From contig NZ_CP016305.1 of NCBI RefSeq assembly GCF_002285905.1, positions 186,001 to 250,000 on the forward strand: a DNA stretch of 64,000 bases, in the 5' to 3' direction. The notes beneath the pieces are model-generated. The model had not been told where the DNA came from. It saw only the letters and a list, made by a program, of their open reading frames with translations, and did no database searches. The translations under genes and the position numbers were made by a program. The first letter of the stretch is position 1. The number at the start of each line of letters is the position of its first letter. Shown here one piece after another: positions 45,450 through 54,582 of this stretch. The DNA comes from Rickettsia sp. MEAM1 (Bemisia tabaci) (GTDB lineage Bacteria; Pseudomonadota; Alphaproteobacteria; Rickettsiales; Rickettsiaceae).

Positions 45450-46976
45450 ATGATTATCTTAAAAAAGATTCTAGCCAATTTAGACACAACAAAATATAAG
45501 CTAGCTAATATTTTAAATGGGTTAGGCATAAAAAGTGCTTCCTTAACTGTTAAAATTGAACCTAGAATATTATCTGCTGTTAATAAAATTTTATATTTGT
45601 TACGCTACGCTATATTTTATGCTTCAAAATGTTTAATTTCAATTGCAATTTGGTTAAACCCTAAAAAACAAATATTTAGAGAAAATTTAGCTTCTTTGAG
45701 AACCATCCTTAAAATTAAATATGCAGGTCTAAGTATTCAAAAATCTCATGATTTAAATACAAACACTCAAGAAACTCAGGATGTAATTTTTAAAAGCCCT
45801 TTAAAAGACATTTTTAATTATTATTCTGTCTCTGAAGGATGTAAATTATTATCTCACAAAATAAAATTTTTTGATACTAACAAAACATTAAAATTAACTA
45901 AACCTAAAGTAATAAATAATGATTTTCATGTATCAGAAAAATATAATTGCACAATAAAATTACCAGATACTTATCTTGCAGAAATAAATAATGCAATTGT
46001 AATCGGGGGTACAGATCTAATATTAAGTAATAATACAGCTTTATATGATGGTCTTGATAATAATGATCAGTATATTATTTATGGCGAAGAAAGCGACTTC
46101 TATCTTAAAAAATATGTTTACCATATTAAATCTATAGGTATTGTAAATAAGATTAATGAAAAAAACTTGTCATTTGAAATAATAAAAAATCCCCAAGTTA
46201 TTGATAGCGGGATTCATCTTGTTAAAGATCATTCCAAAAACTACTATCATTGGATTGTAGAATGTTTACCAAGACTCAGTTTAATTCAAGGATTAGACAA
46301 AAAAATACCATTATTAATTGATGAAGATCATTATCCTCAATCATTAGAACTCCTAAAAATGTTCAATTTGGATAATAGAGATTTAATAAAGCTTGAAAGA
46401 AAAAACGGATATTTAGTAAAAAAGTTATATTATCCCTCCCCATTATCCTTAATTAAAGATAATGTTAATGCACCTGATTATTCAAATGCAGTAGTGATTG
46501 CTCCCAAAGCAATACAGTTTGTAAAAAAGGTAATATCTAAACAATTTAATAACCCTAAAAAAGCATTTCGTAAACTTTATATATCAAGAAAAAGAGCTAC
46601 ATATAGAAAATTACTCAATAGTGAAGAAATTGAAAATTTCTTGATTACTCAAGGATTTGAAATTGTTTACACAGATTTTTTATCAGCCCAGGCACAAATT
46701 GAATTATTCTCAATGGCACAAGTTATTATCGGTCCTACTGGTGCGGGTATGGTTAATTTAATTTTCGCTCCTAAAGATTGTAAAATATTAATTTTAAGTA
46801 GTAACGTACAAGAAGCGAATTTCCGAGTATTTCATTCTTTAGCTATGAGCCTAGAAATGGATTTAAAATTTTTGATAGGAGCTCATACCAATACTCAAAT
46901 CATATCACCTATGCATTCAGATTATAGTATTGATATAGATTTATTAAGCAAATATGTAAATTCTCTACAAAACTAA
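45450..46976 (+). CDS. GT61-family (DUF563) glycosyltransferase
   Basis: The 508-residue protein has a poorly conserved N-terminal 220 residues. The GT61 domain follows: KDHSKNYYHWIVECLPRL near residue 260, KLYISRKRATYRKLLN near 377 and IIGPTGAGMVNLIFAPKDC near 430. GT61 enzymes include eukaryotic xylosyl- and GlcNAc-transferases and bacterial homologues in surface-glycan clusters. It probably adds a sugar to a surface polysaccharide. Donor unknown; the dTDP-sugar made by the next genes is a reasonable guess. Confidence 0.82.
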   Translation: MIILKKILANLDTTKYKLANILNGLGIKSASLTVKIEPRILSAVNKILYLLRYAIFYASKCLISIAIWLNPKKQIFRENLASLRTILKIKYAGLSIQKSHDLNTNTQETQDVIFKSPLKDIFNYYSVSEGCKLLSHKIKFFDTNKTLKLTKPKVINNDFHVSEKYNCTIKLPDTYLAEINNAIVIGGTDLILSNNTALYDGLDNNDQYIIYGEESDFYLKKYVYHIKSIGIVNKINEKNLSFEIIKNPQVIDSGIHLVKDHSKNYYHWIVECLPRLSLIQGLDKKIPLLIDEDHYPQSLELLKMFNLDNRDLIKLERKNGYLVKKLYYPSPLSLIKDNVNAPDYSNAVVIAPKAIQFVKKVISKQFNNPKKAFRKLYISRKRATYRKLLNSEEIENFLITQGFEIVYTDFLSAQAQIELFSMAQVIIGPTGAGMVNLIFAPKDCKILILSSNVQEANFRVFHSLAMSLEMDLKFLIGAHTNTQIISPMHSDYSIDIDLLSKYVNSLQN

Positions 46977-47048
46977 GGCTTGTAGTTAGTACATATTTAA
47001 TGTATAAGGTACTAATAATTTTATCCACAACAACTTATTAAATAGTTT

Positions 47049-47948
47049 ATGAAAGGTATAATTTTAGCAGGCGGTTCTGCTACTAGGCTTTACCCTGCTA
47101 CAAAATCTTTATCAAAGCAGCTCTTAACGGTTTATGATAAACCGATGATTTATTATCCTATTTCAGTATTAATGCTTTCTGGAATCAAGGAAATCCTAAT
47201 TATTACTAACAGTGTATTTCTTTCTTTATATCAAGATCTATTAAATGATGGTAGTCATTTAGGCATTAATATTCAGTATGCTATACAAGATACTCCTAAA
47301 GGTCTTGCGGATGCTTTTATAATAGGTGAAGATTTTATAGGAGATTCTAATGTGTGCTTAATTCTTGGGGATAACATTTTTTATGGTCAAGGACTAGTAT
47401 CAATATTACAAAATGCTAGATCTTTACAAGAGGGAGCGAAAATTTTTGGTTATTATGTTAAAGATCCAGAAAGGTATGGGATTGCTGAGATTTCTTTTCC
47501 TAGCTGTAAAGTATCAAGTATTGAAGAAAAACCTCAAAACCCTAAATCAAATTATGCTATAACCGGTTTATACTTTTTTGATAATTCAGTAATTAAAAAA
47601 GCAAAAGCAGTTAAACCTTCAAAGCGTGGGGAATTAGAAATTACATCAGTTCTTCAAGCTTATTTAGAGGAAAATAATTTAAATATAGAAGTATTTGGAC
47701 GTGGCGTAGCTTGGTTAGATACAGGTACATATGATAGTTTACTCGAGGCATCGAATTTTATTGCTACTATCGAAAAAAGACAAGGATTAAAAATTGCCTG
47801 TTTAGAAGAGGTAGCATATAATTGTAAATATATAGATGCAGAAATGTTACTAAAACTAGCTGAACTTAGCCCTAATTCCGATTATTGTAAATATTTAAAA
47901 AATATTTATTCTCACCCTAGCTTTTCTATTTTAAATACACAAAAATAA
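47049..47948 (+). CDS. rmlA: Glucose-1-phosphate thymidylyltransferase
   Basis: The 299-residue enzyme begins MKGIILAGGSATRLYPATKS, with the nucleotidyl-transfer loop GGSATRL and later GDNIFYGQGL and GRGVAWLDTGTYDSL. It makes dTDP-glucose from glucose-1-P and dTTP. Length is as expected. It leads rmlB by 28 bp in a run of four tightly packed genes. Confidence 0.95.
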   Translation: MKGIILAGGSATRLYPATKSLSKQLLTVYDKPMIYYPISVLMLSGIKEILIITNSVFLSLYQDLLNDGSHLGINIQYAIQDTPKGLADAFIIGEDFIGDSNVCLILGDNIFYGQGLVSILQNARSLQEGAKIFGYYVKDPERYGIAEISFPSCKVSSIEEKPQNPKSNYAITGLYFFDNSVIKKAKAVKPSKRGELEITSVLQAYLEENNLNIEVFGRGVAWLDTGTYDSLLEASNFIATIEKRQGLKIACLEEVAYNCKYIDAEMLLKLAELSPNSDYCKYLKNIYSHPSFSILNTQK

Positions 47949-47976
47949 AATCTTTAAAAATGCAGAGAAAATAAAA

Positions 47977-48984
47977 ATGGATAAAGTTATTTTAATTACA
48001 GGAGGTGCCGGATTTATTGGTAGCCATTTAGTAGAATATTTTTTAAATAAATATAATAATTACTATATTATTAACTTAGATGCCTTAACTTATGCTGCTG
48101 ATATCAAACGCCTTGATCATATTAGCAATAAACAAAATTATAAATTTATTCATGGCAATATTTGCCAAATCGACTTAATAGAAAATTTATTTAAAGAATA
48201 TAATATATCCGATGTAATTCATTTAGCAGCAGAATCGCATGTAGATAATTCATTAGCTAATCCAAGAATTTTTATAGAAACTAATATACAAGGTACTTTC
48301 AACTTACTAGAATCTGCAAGAAATCACTGGTCATCACAAGATAATATAAATTCCAGATTTTTACATATTTCTACCGATGAAGTATATGGTAGTTTAGGTG
48401 ATACAGGTTATTTCTCTGAAAATTCTCCTTATGCTCCAAATTCCCCTTATAGTGCTTCTAAAGCTTCCAGTGACTTTTTAGTTAGAAGTTACTTTCACTC
48501 ATATAATTTACCGACAATAATTAGCAATTGTTCAAACAATTATGGACCAAGGCAACATAATGAAAAATTAATTCCTACTATTATTAGAAAAGCCTTAAAT
48601 AGTGAGCCAATCCAAATTTATGGTAATGGAAAAAATATTAGAGATTGGTTGTATGTAGAAGATCATTGCTCTGCTTTAGACCTTATTTTCCATAAAGGCG
48701 TGGTAGGTGAAAACTACAATATAGGTACACGTAACGAACAAACTAATTTAGAACTTGCTAATAAAATTTGTAATATTTTGGATGAATTAAGACCTCACAC
48801 TGATTCTACACCTTATGCAAAACAAATAACATACGTAACAGATAGAGCGGGACACGATTTCAGATATGCTATCGATAATACAAAACTATGCTCAGAATTA
48901 AATTGGTCTTCTAAATTTTCTTTTATCGATTCATTAAGATTAACTGTAGAATGGTATATTAATTATTATGAATCACAGTTATAA
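47977..48984 (+). CDS. rmlB: dTDP-glucose 4,6-dehydratase
   Basis: The 335-residue extended SDR has TGGAGFIGSHL, HLAAESHVDNS, STDEVYGSLG with the catalytic Thr-Asp-Glu, and YSASKASSD with Tyr and Lys. It yields dTDP-4-keto-6-deoxyglucose. There is no rmlC or rmlD here, so the product is not rhamnose in this cluster. It overlaps the next gene by 17 bp. Confidence 0.95.
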   Translation: MDKVILITGGAGFIGSHLVEYFLNKYNNYYIINLDALTYAADIKRLDHISNKQNYKFIHGNICQIDLIENLFKEYNISDVIHLAAESHVDNSLANPRIFIETNIQGTFNLLESARNHWSSQDNINSRFLHISTDEVYGSLGDTGYFSENSPYAPNSPYSASKASSDFLVRSYFHSYNLPTIISNCSNNYGPRQHNEKLIPTIIRKALNSEPIQIYGNGKNIRDWLYVEDHCSALDLIFHKGVVGENYNIGTRNEQTNLELANKICNILDELRPHTDSTPYAKQITYVTDRAGHDFRYAIDNTKLCSELNWSSKFSFIDSLRLTVEWYINYYESQL

Positions 48985-49369
48985 ATTAATTGAAATTCCA
49001 CGTTTTGATGACGATAGAGGTAGCTTATCCTTTGTTGAGCTAGGACAAATTTTAGATTTTCCTATACATCGTGTTTACTGGCTTTATAATTTAAAAAAAG
49101 ATCGCGGCGGGCATGCACATAAAAATTTAAAACAATTTATTTTTTGTACTCATGGCTCGGTAGATTTCGTTTTAGATGATGGCGAGTATAAAACAACCAT
49201 TACTCTTGATGCACCGAATAAAGGTTTATACATTCTAAAACCTTTATGGCGGGAAATAACAAATATAAAAAATAATCCTCAAGTAATTATCTGTGCTTCA
49301 GAAAACTACCAAGAAAGCGATTATATTAGATCATACGAAGAATTTAAATTATGGAAATCAAATTTTTAG
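48968..49369 (+). CDS. dTDP-4-keto-6-deoxyhexose 3,4-ketoisomerase (FdtA/QdtA family)
   Basis: The 133-residue cupin has DDRGSLSFVELG and RGGHAHKNLKQFIFCTHG, the WxcM/FdtA-type motif with catalytic histidines. It moves the keto group from C4 to C3. FdtA gives the galacto product for Fuc3N, QdtA the gluco product for Qui3N; I cannot decide from sequence by eye. It overlaps rmlB and the aminotransferase by about 18 bp each. Confidence 0.88.
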   Translation: MNHSYKLIEIPRFDDDRGSLSFVELGQILDFPIHRVYWLYNLKKDRGGHAHKNLKQFIFCTHGSVDFVLDDGEYKTTITLDAPNKGLYILKPLWREITNIKNNPQVIICASENYQESDYIRSYEEFKLWKSNF

Positions 49370-50457
49370 ACTTAAAAAGTGCTTACACTGAAATTAAACA
49401 AGAAGCAGATAAATTATGGCAAGATGTAAATAATGATGCTTCATATCTTTTGGGAAATCGTTTAGAAAAATTCGAACAAAAATTTGCAAGTTACTTAGGA
49501 GTAAAGCATGTAATTGGCGTAGCAAACGGTCTTGATGCATTAGTTCTAAGCCTTAAGGCATTAGGTATAGGTGCTGGCGATGAGGTAATAGTGCCTGCCC
49601 ATACTTTTATAGCTTCATGGCTTGCTGTTTCCGAAATTGGAGCAGTACCTGTTCCAGTTGAAGTTTGCAAAGATACTTATTTATTAGACCCTTCAAAAAT
49701 TGAGCATGCTATAACAAGTAAAACACGTGCAATTATGCCGGTTCATTTATATGGGCGTGTATGTGATATGCAGCTAATTTTAGCTATAGCAAAAAAATAT
49801 AATCTGAAAATTATAGAAGATGCTGCTCAAGCACATGGAGCTATAGATTTAGTTAGCGGAAAAAAAGCTGGATCATTCGGAGATTGCAATGGTTTTAGTT
49901 TTTATCCAGGTAAAAATCTAGGTTGTTTTGGTGATGGTGGATGTATATCAACAAATGATGATAAAATTGCTGACACACTTAAATTACTACGTAATTACGG
50001 AAGTAAAGTACGCTATAGTCATGAAATCATAGGGAAAAACAGTAGATTAGATGATTTGCAAGCAGGAATACTTTCTATTAAATTAAGATATCTTAATGAA
50101 TGGAATAAAAAAAGACAAAGAATTGCTAAAATTTATTTACAAGAATTAAATATTAATGATATAGTTTTACCTCAATATGATGACGGTAATGTATGGCATA
50201 TATTTCCTATAATGACTAAAAAACGAGATCAATTAAAAGATTATCTTGTTAGTCAGGGGGTACAAGTTATAATTCACTACCCTACCCCAATATACTTACA
50301 ACCTGCTTATCAAAATATGAATTTAAAAGTTGGTTCTTTTGAATTAACTGAAAAAATTAGCTCAGAAATTCTTAGTTTACCAATAGGACCTCATTTGACT
50401 GAAGAAGAGGCTATATTATGTACAAAAAAAATTAAAGAGTTTTTAAGGATTGGTTAA
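49351..50457 (+). CDS. Sugar 3-aminotransferase (DegT/DnrJ family; FdtB/QdtB-like)
   Basis: The 368-residue PLP enzyme has VANGLDALVLSLKALGIG, IIEDAAQAHGA and FYPGKNLGCFGDGG, where Lys188 is the Schiff-base lysine. It would aminate the 3-keto sugar to dTDP-3-amino-3,6-dideoxyhexose. It follows the ketoisomerase directly, which is the standard FdtA-FdtB order. IS200 and IS6 scars begin 9 bp after its stop. Confidence 0.9.
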   Translation: MEIKFLDLKSAYTEIKQEADKLWQDVNNDASYLLGNRLEKFEQKFASYLGVKHVIGVANGLDALVLSLKALGIGAGDEVIVPAHTFIASWLAVSEIGAVPVPVEVCKDTYLLDPSKIEHAITSKTRAIMPVHLYGRVCDMQLILAIAKKYNLKIIEDAAQAHGAIDLVSGKKAGSFGDCNGFSFYPGKNLGCFGDGGCISTNDDKIADTLKLLRNYGSKVRYSHEIIGKNSRLDDLQAGILSIKLRYLNEWNKKRQRIAKIYLQELNINDIVLPQYDDGNVWHIFPIMTKKRDQLKDYLVSQGVQVIIHYPTPIYLQPAYQNMNLKVGSFELTEKISSEILSLPIGPHLTEEEAILCTKKIKEFLRIG

Positions 50458-50466
50458 AGTTTATTA

Positions 50467-50689
50467 ACTAAACAACCCTCAGCTATAAGCTGAGGGGTTA
50501 TAAAGTGGAATCGATTAGAAATCGATCATCATTCACAGGTTCACCTTCCTGTTCATCAATATAGTGCTGTATCATTTCATCAGTTATATTACCTGAACTG
50601 ACTGCCATATAGCCCCTAGCCCACAAATGATTGCCCCAAAATTGTTTTCGTAAATGAGTAAATTCTTGCAATAAAATTCTTGAGCTAAT
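50467..50689 (-). mobile_element. IS200-type element, right-end fragment
   Basis: These 223 bp match the right end of IS200 copy 2, including the AGCTGAGGG hairpin and the last 64 codons of tnpA (from ISSRILLQ). They are cut at gagctaat. The catalytic Tyr is present but the HUH motif is lost. The IS6 scar starts 2 bp later. Confidence 0.9.
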
Positions 50690-50691
50690 AA

Positions 50692-50724
50692 GGCACCGTC
50701 AAGTTAAGGGAGGTATAAATTAAG
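50692..50724 (+). mobile_element. IS6 promoter-end scar (33 bp)
   Basis: GGCACCGTCAAGTTAAGGGAGGTATAAATTAAG-type end, identical to the first 33 bp of the intact copies, then unrelated DNA. It joins the IS200 fragment to the isomerase pseudogene. Confidence 0.88.
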
Positions 50725-51166
50725 GCATCGGCTTTAACGCTATCTACTAAATATTGGCATTGCTTTGGTGTTACGCCATAATTGAGTTGCACCGCACCAA
50801 TATTAGCAAGTAATACTATATCAGGAGCATTATTTCGTACTGTAAATGTATCTAAAGTACTTGGTTCTGTAAGTAATGTACGCATAGAACCAAGCCCCAT
50901 AGCGATACCTGCTTTTTGAGCAGCAGCAGCTAATCTATGATTAATATCTCTTGCCCTAGATGTTCCGCCTGCATACTAGAAATTAGAATAGGTGCTTGTA
51001 AGATTTTATTTAAGAAAGTAGTAGTTGTATCTATACTACTATAATTGATTTCAGGTAAGGCATTATGCACAAATTGAACTGACTCAAATCTACTACTTAA
51101 GCCAGATTCAACATTCTTTGTAAGATTAATTTCGATATGGTCTTGTTTTCTTTTTATGTCTAACAT
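50725..51166 (-). pseudogene. fni: Type 2 isopentenyl-diphosphate delta-isomerase, frameshifted and truncated
   Basis: From ATG 51166 the frame reads MLDIKRKQDHIEINL... to APILISSM, where type 2 isomerases continue TGG. Here ATGACAGGC is ATGCAGGC: one A is missing near 50985. In the other frame the protein goes on GGTSRARDINHRLAAAAQKAG and GLGSMRTLLTEP up to the IS6 scar. About 147 of some 340 codons remain. The FMN enzyme interconverts IPP and DMAPP. The C-terminal part is not seen in this window. Confidence 0.85.
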
Positions 51167-51244
51167 ACTGGATGTTTTCCGAGCCATGCAATAACGCCAC
51201 CGCAAAAATGACAATATACATCTAATAAATAAAGAGTTGGTAGA

Positions 51245-51360
51245 CGAAGTTTTATTCGAAAAAGAGCAAGGAGTCTATAAGTCGAGGAGCGGAGCTTACA
51301 CTTTAGTACGTGAGCACCACAGATCTTATAAGACGACGTAGCCAATTTTTCAAATAAAAC
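51245..51360. repeat. Palindromic repeat, 'ggctacgtc' family, reversed
   Basis: cgaagttttattcgaaaaagagcaaggag... to ...cgacgtagccaatttttcaaataaaacg. It is the reverse complement type of 12160, 29745 and 42875. Between it and the isomerase start, a short frame reading CHFCGGVIAWLGKHPVC ends in a stop that overlaps the isomerase ATG; it may be the tail of a lost upstream gene. Confidence 0.8.
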
Positions 51361-51367
51361 GAGTATA

Positions 51368-52342
51368 CTACTTCTTATCCATATCAGCGAATACTTCTTC
51401 CCATGAGCCAGTAGTTGCTGCTTTTGAATATTCGGTTGCTCTATTTTCAAAGAAGTTTGTATGCTCAACCCCGTTTAGCATTTCATCAAGCCATGGCAGA
51501 GGGTTATTTTTTACCATATAAATATCTTTTAGCCCTAGCTGAAATAAACGTCTGTCAGCGATATATCTAATATATAATCTTACTTCATCAGCTTTTAGCC
51601 CTTCAATTCCTCCTACTTCAAAAGCAAGAGCAATAAAAGCATCTTCAAAATGTACAATAGTTGTACAAGCTTTATAAATACGACTACGTAAATTTTCTGT
51701 CCAAACTTCAGGATTTTCTCTAACGAAAGTTTTAAAGAGTGTAATAATAGAATTAGTATGCAGAGTTTCATCACGCACTGACCAAGCAATAATCTGTCCC
51801 ATACCTTTCATTTTATTAAAACGTGGAAAATTAAGCATAATAGCAAAAGATGCAAATAGCTGTAATCCTTCTGTAAAAGCTCCAAATACTGCAAGCGTAG
51901 TTGCAATATCTTCATTAGTAGCAACCCCAAATTGCTGCATATAATCATATTTATCTTTCATTTCCTTGTATTTAAGAAACGCAGAATATTCTACTTCAGG
52001 CATTCCTACAGTATCAAGCAAATGTGAGTATGCTGCAATATGCACTGTTTCCATATTAGAAAAAGCAGATAACATCATCATTACTTCAGTGGGTTTAAAT
52101 ACTCGTGAATAATGCTTCATATAGCAATTATTTACTTCAATATCAGCTTGTGTAAAAAAGCGAAATATTTGCGTTAATAAATGCTTCTCACCTGGCGTTA
52201 AATTATATTTCCAATCTTTAACATCATCAGCAAGCGGCACTTCTTCCGGTAGCCAATGAATTTTTTGTTGAGTGTGCCAAGCTTCATATGCCCACGGATA
52301 TGAAAATGGCTTATAAATCGGACTTGCATCAAGTAATGACAT
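51368..52342 (-). CDS. nrdB: Ribonucleoside-diphosphate reductase beta subunit
   Basis: The 324-residue R2 protein has carboxylate and histidine ligands in METVHIAAY (Glu98, His101) with the radical Tyr105 at the class Ia spacing, Asp67 in TQADIEVN, and WSVRDETLHTNS for the second metal half. It houses the di-iron/tyrosyl radical for deoxynucleotide synthesis. The Tyr is present, so this is not the Tyr-less class Ic. nrdA is 190 bp upstream on the same strand. Confidence 0.95.
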   Translation of the reverse strand: MSLLDASPIYKPFSYPWAYEAWHTQQKIHWLPEEVPLADDVKDWKYNLTPGEKHLLTQIFRFFTQADIEVNNCYMKHYSRVFKPTEVMMMLSAFSNMETVHIAAYSHLLDTVGMPEVEYSAFLKYKEMKDKYDYMQQFGVATNEDIATTLAVFGAFTEGLQLFASFAIMLNFPRFNKMKGMGQIIAWSVRDETLHTNSIITLFKTFVRENPEVWTENLRSRIYKACTTIVHFEDAFIALAFEVGGIEGLKADEVRLYIRYIADRRLFQLGLKDIYMVKNNPLPWLDEMLNGVEHTNFFENRATEYSKAATTGSWEEVFADMDKK

Positions 52343-52437
52343 ATGCTTTCTTTTTAATTTATTTTTTTAATTTTTTTGTTGATTACCATATTCCGTTGTT
52401 ATGGCTTTGTTGCATAGCTTAAAAAATAACCTAAAAT

Positions 52438-52522
52438 CGTCATTGCGAGGAGCATAGCGACGAAGCAATCTCAGAAACCCTTATGAGATTGCTACGCTCC
52501 TTGCAGTCGCATAGCTTATGAC
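52438..52522. repeat. Palindromic repeat, 'gtcattgcgag' family, between nrdA and nrdB
   Basis: cgtcattgcgaggagcatagcgacgaagcaatctcag... to ...tgagattgctacgctccttgcagtcgcatagcttatgacg. The ends pair and may form a transcript hairpin between the two reductase genes. Confidence 0.8.
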
Positions 52523-52531
52523 GTTTCCGAT

Positions 52532-54355
52532 TTACTGGCAAGCTAAGCATTCTTCATATTTATTAGCTTCAGCTAGTTCGTCATTTTGTTTTTCTAAATC
52601 TTTAAAATCTGCCTTTAAAACATCGTGCGAAACTTTATCAGCTCGTTGAATTGATGTTGATCTACAATAATATAAACTTTTAACTCCTTTTTTCCAAGCT
52701 TTAAAATGAATATCATTTAGATATTTTTTGCTAACATTACCCGGTAAAAAGACATTTAAAGATTGTGCCTGAGTAATATAAGGAGTACGATCTGCTGCTA
52801 GCTCTATCAACCAATTTTGATCAATTTCATAAGCTGTTTTAAAGACCTGCTTTTCTTCTTCAGTTAAGAATGTTAGATGCTGCACTGATCCTTCGTGAGT
52901 ACTAATTGAAGACCAAACTTGATCATTATTAAATCCTTTTTCCTCTAATAACTTTTCTAAATGCTTATTACGTACATTAAAAGAACCGGTTAGGGTTTTC
53001 TGTACGAAACTATTAGCAGCAAACGGCTCTATTCCTGGTGATGCATTTCCTGCTATTACTGAAATTGAAGCAGTAGGAGCTATTGCTGTTTTGTTACTAA
53101 AACGCTCATTACTTCCTGCATCTAATGCATCAGGACAAGCTCCTTTCTCTTTACCGATTTTAACAGATGCTTCTTCTACTTCCTTAGATACATATTCAAA
53201 TATTTTCTTATTCCAAACCTTTGCCATAACCGATTCTATTGGTACTTTTTTCATTTGCAGAAATGAATGGAATCCCATAACACCAAGTCCAACGCTTCGC
53301 TCACGAAAAGATGAGTATTTAGCTCTTGCCATAGTATCAGGTGCTTTATTGATGAAATCTTCTAAAACATTATCAAGAAATAGCATAATGGTTGGTATGA
53401 ATTCTTTATCGTCTTTCCATTCTTCATAATATTCTAAATTTAGAGAAGAAAGACAACAAACAGCAGTTCTTGATTTACCTAGATGATCAATACCGGTTGG
53501 CAATGTAATTTCACTGCAAAGATTGGACATCTTAACATGTAAGCCTAACTTTTTATGATGCTTAGGTATTGACTTATTAACACTATCAATAAATAACAGA
53601 TAAGGCTCACCAGTTTCTATTCTGGTAGTGAGCAGCTTAACCCATAAATCTCTTGCTCTAACTTTACTTACAACTTTTTTGGTAGCAGGACTAATAAGCT
53701 CGAAGTCTATATTATTTTCAACAGCTTGCATAAATTTATCAGTTATGGCAATGCCGTGGTGAATATTAAGAGATTTTCGGTTAACGTCTCCACCTGTCGG
53801 GCGTCTTATATCAATAAATTCTTCGATTTCAGGATGATCAATAGGTAGATATACAGCCGATGAACCTCGTCTAATCGATCCTTGAGAAATAGCAAGGGTC
53901 ATAGAATCCATTACCTTAATAAAAGTTATAATGCCTGATGAATGTCCCTTATTATGGATTGCTTCATTAATAGATCTAACATTACCCCAATAACTTCCTA
54001 TTCCGCCACCGCGTGAGGCAAGCCAAACATTTTCCGTCCATAAATTTACTATATCATCTAAACTATCATCTGTCTCGTTTAAGAAACAAGAGATAGGTAA
54101 TCCCCTATCAGTGCCACCATTACTTAAAATCGGTGTTGCAGGCATAAACCACATTTTGCTCATATACTCATATAGCTTCTGAGCATGCTCTTTATTTTCA
54201 GCATAGTAACTAGAAACACGAGCAAATAAATCTTGAAAATCTTCGCCTTTCATAAGGTATCGATCTCGCAAAATTGCCTTACCAAAAGGTGTAAGTAAAT
54301 CGTTATAATTATTACTGATATTTATTTGAAATTTATTTTTTTTTGCTGTGCTCAT
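52532..54355 (-). CDS. nrdA: Ribonucleoside-diphosphate reductase alpha subunit
   Basis: The 607-residue R1 protein lacks the N-terminal ATP-cone regulatory domain and begins near the catalytic barrel. NLCSEITLP supplies the radical cysteine region, PISCFLNETDDS a redox cysteine, and the C-terminus ends EECLACQ, the shuttle CxxC. It reduces NDPs to dNDPs with NrdB. A shorter R1 without the cone implies loss of dATP activity control, as in other compact class I enzymes. Confidence 0.94.
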   Translation of the reverse strand: MSTAKKNKFQINISNNYNDLLTPFGKAILRDRYLMKGEDFQDLFARVSSYYAENKEHAQKLYEYMSKMWFMPATPILSNGGTDRGLPISCFLNETDDSLDDIVNLWTENVWLASRGGGIGSYWGNVRSINEAIHNKGHSSGIITFIKVMDSMTLAISQGSIRRGSSAVYLPIDHPEIEEFIDIRRPTGGDVNRKSLNIHHGIAITDKFMQAVENNIDFELISPATKKVVSKVRARDLWVKLLTTRIETGEPYLLFIDSVNKSIPKHHKKLGLHVKMSNLCSEITLPTGIDHLGKSRTAVCCLSSLNLEYYEEWKDDKEFIPTIMLFLDNVLEDFINKAPDTMARAKYSSFRERSVGLGVMGFHSFLQMKKVPIESVMAKVWNKKIFEYVSKEVEEASVKIGKEKGACPDALDAGSNERFSNKTAIAPTASISVIAGNASPGIEPFAANSFVQKTLTGSFNVRNKHLEKLLEEKGFNNDQVWSSISTHEGSVQHLTFLTEEEKQVFKTAYEIDQNWLIELAADRTPYITQAQSLNVFLPGNVSKKYLNDIHFKAWKKGVKSLYYCRSTSIQRADKVSHDVLKADFKDLEKQNDELAEANKYEECLACQ

Positions 54356-54582
54356 TATAAGTACTAATGGGGTTGGTAGAAGCTAATTAAGTATAAAACT
54401 TTTTCTTAAGTAGACACTAGAATAAGAGTTTATTCAACATAAATATTTATAATTATTTTAGATTTACCCCTTGACAGTCGATAGTTCAAAGCAAACTCAA
54501 GCGAGTATTAAATTTTCTTAAATTGTATAAATTATGTAGGATAGTTGCATTATTGTAATGATAGTATTTTGAGAAATAAGTT

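Noticed and set aside
51160..51468. 102-codon frame across the nrdB 3' end
   Set aside because: Most of it is out-of-frame nrdB plus a palindromic repeat; only the last 25 codons might be a remnant, noted as a finding.
51368..52342. Class Ic (Tyr-less) ribonucleotide reductase, as in Chlamydia
   Set aside because: A tyrosine sits at the class Ia position (Tyr105, seven residues after Glu98).
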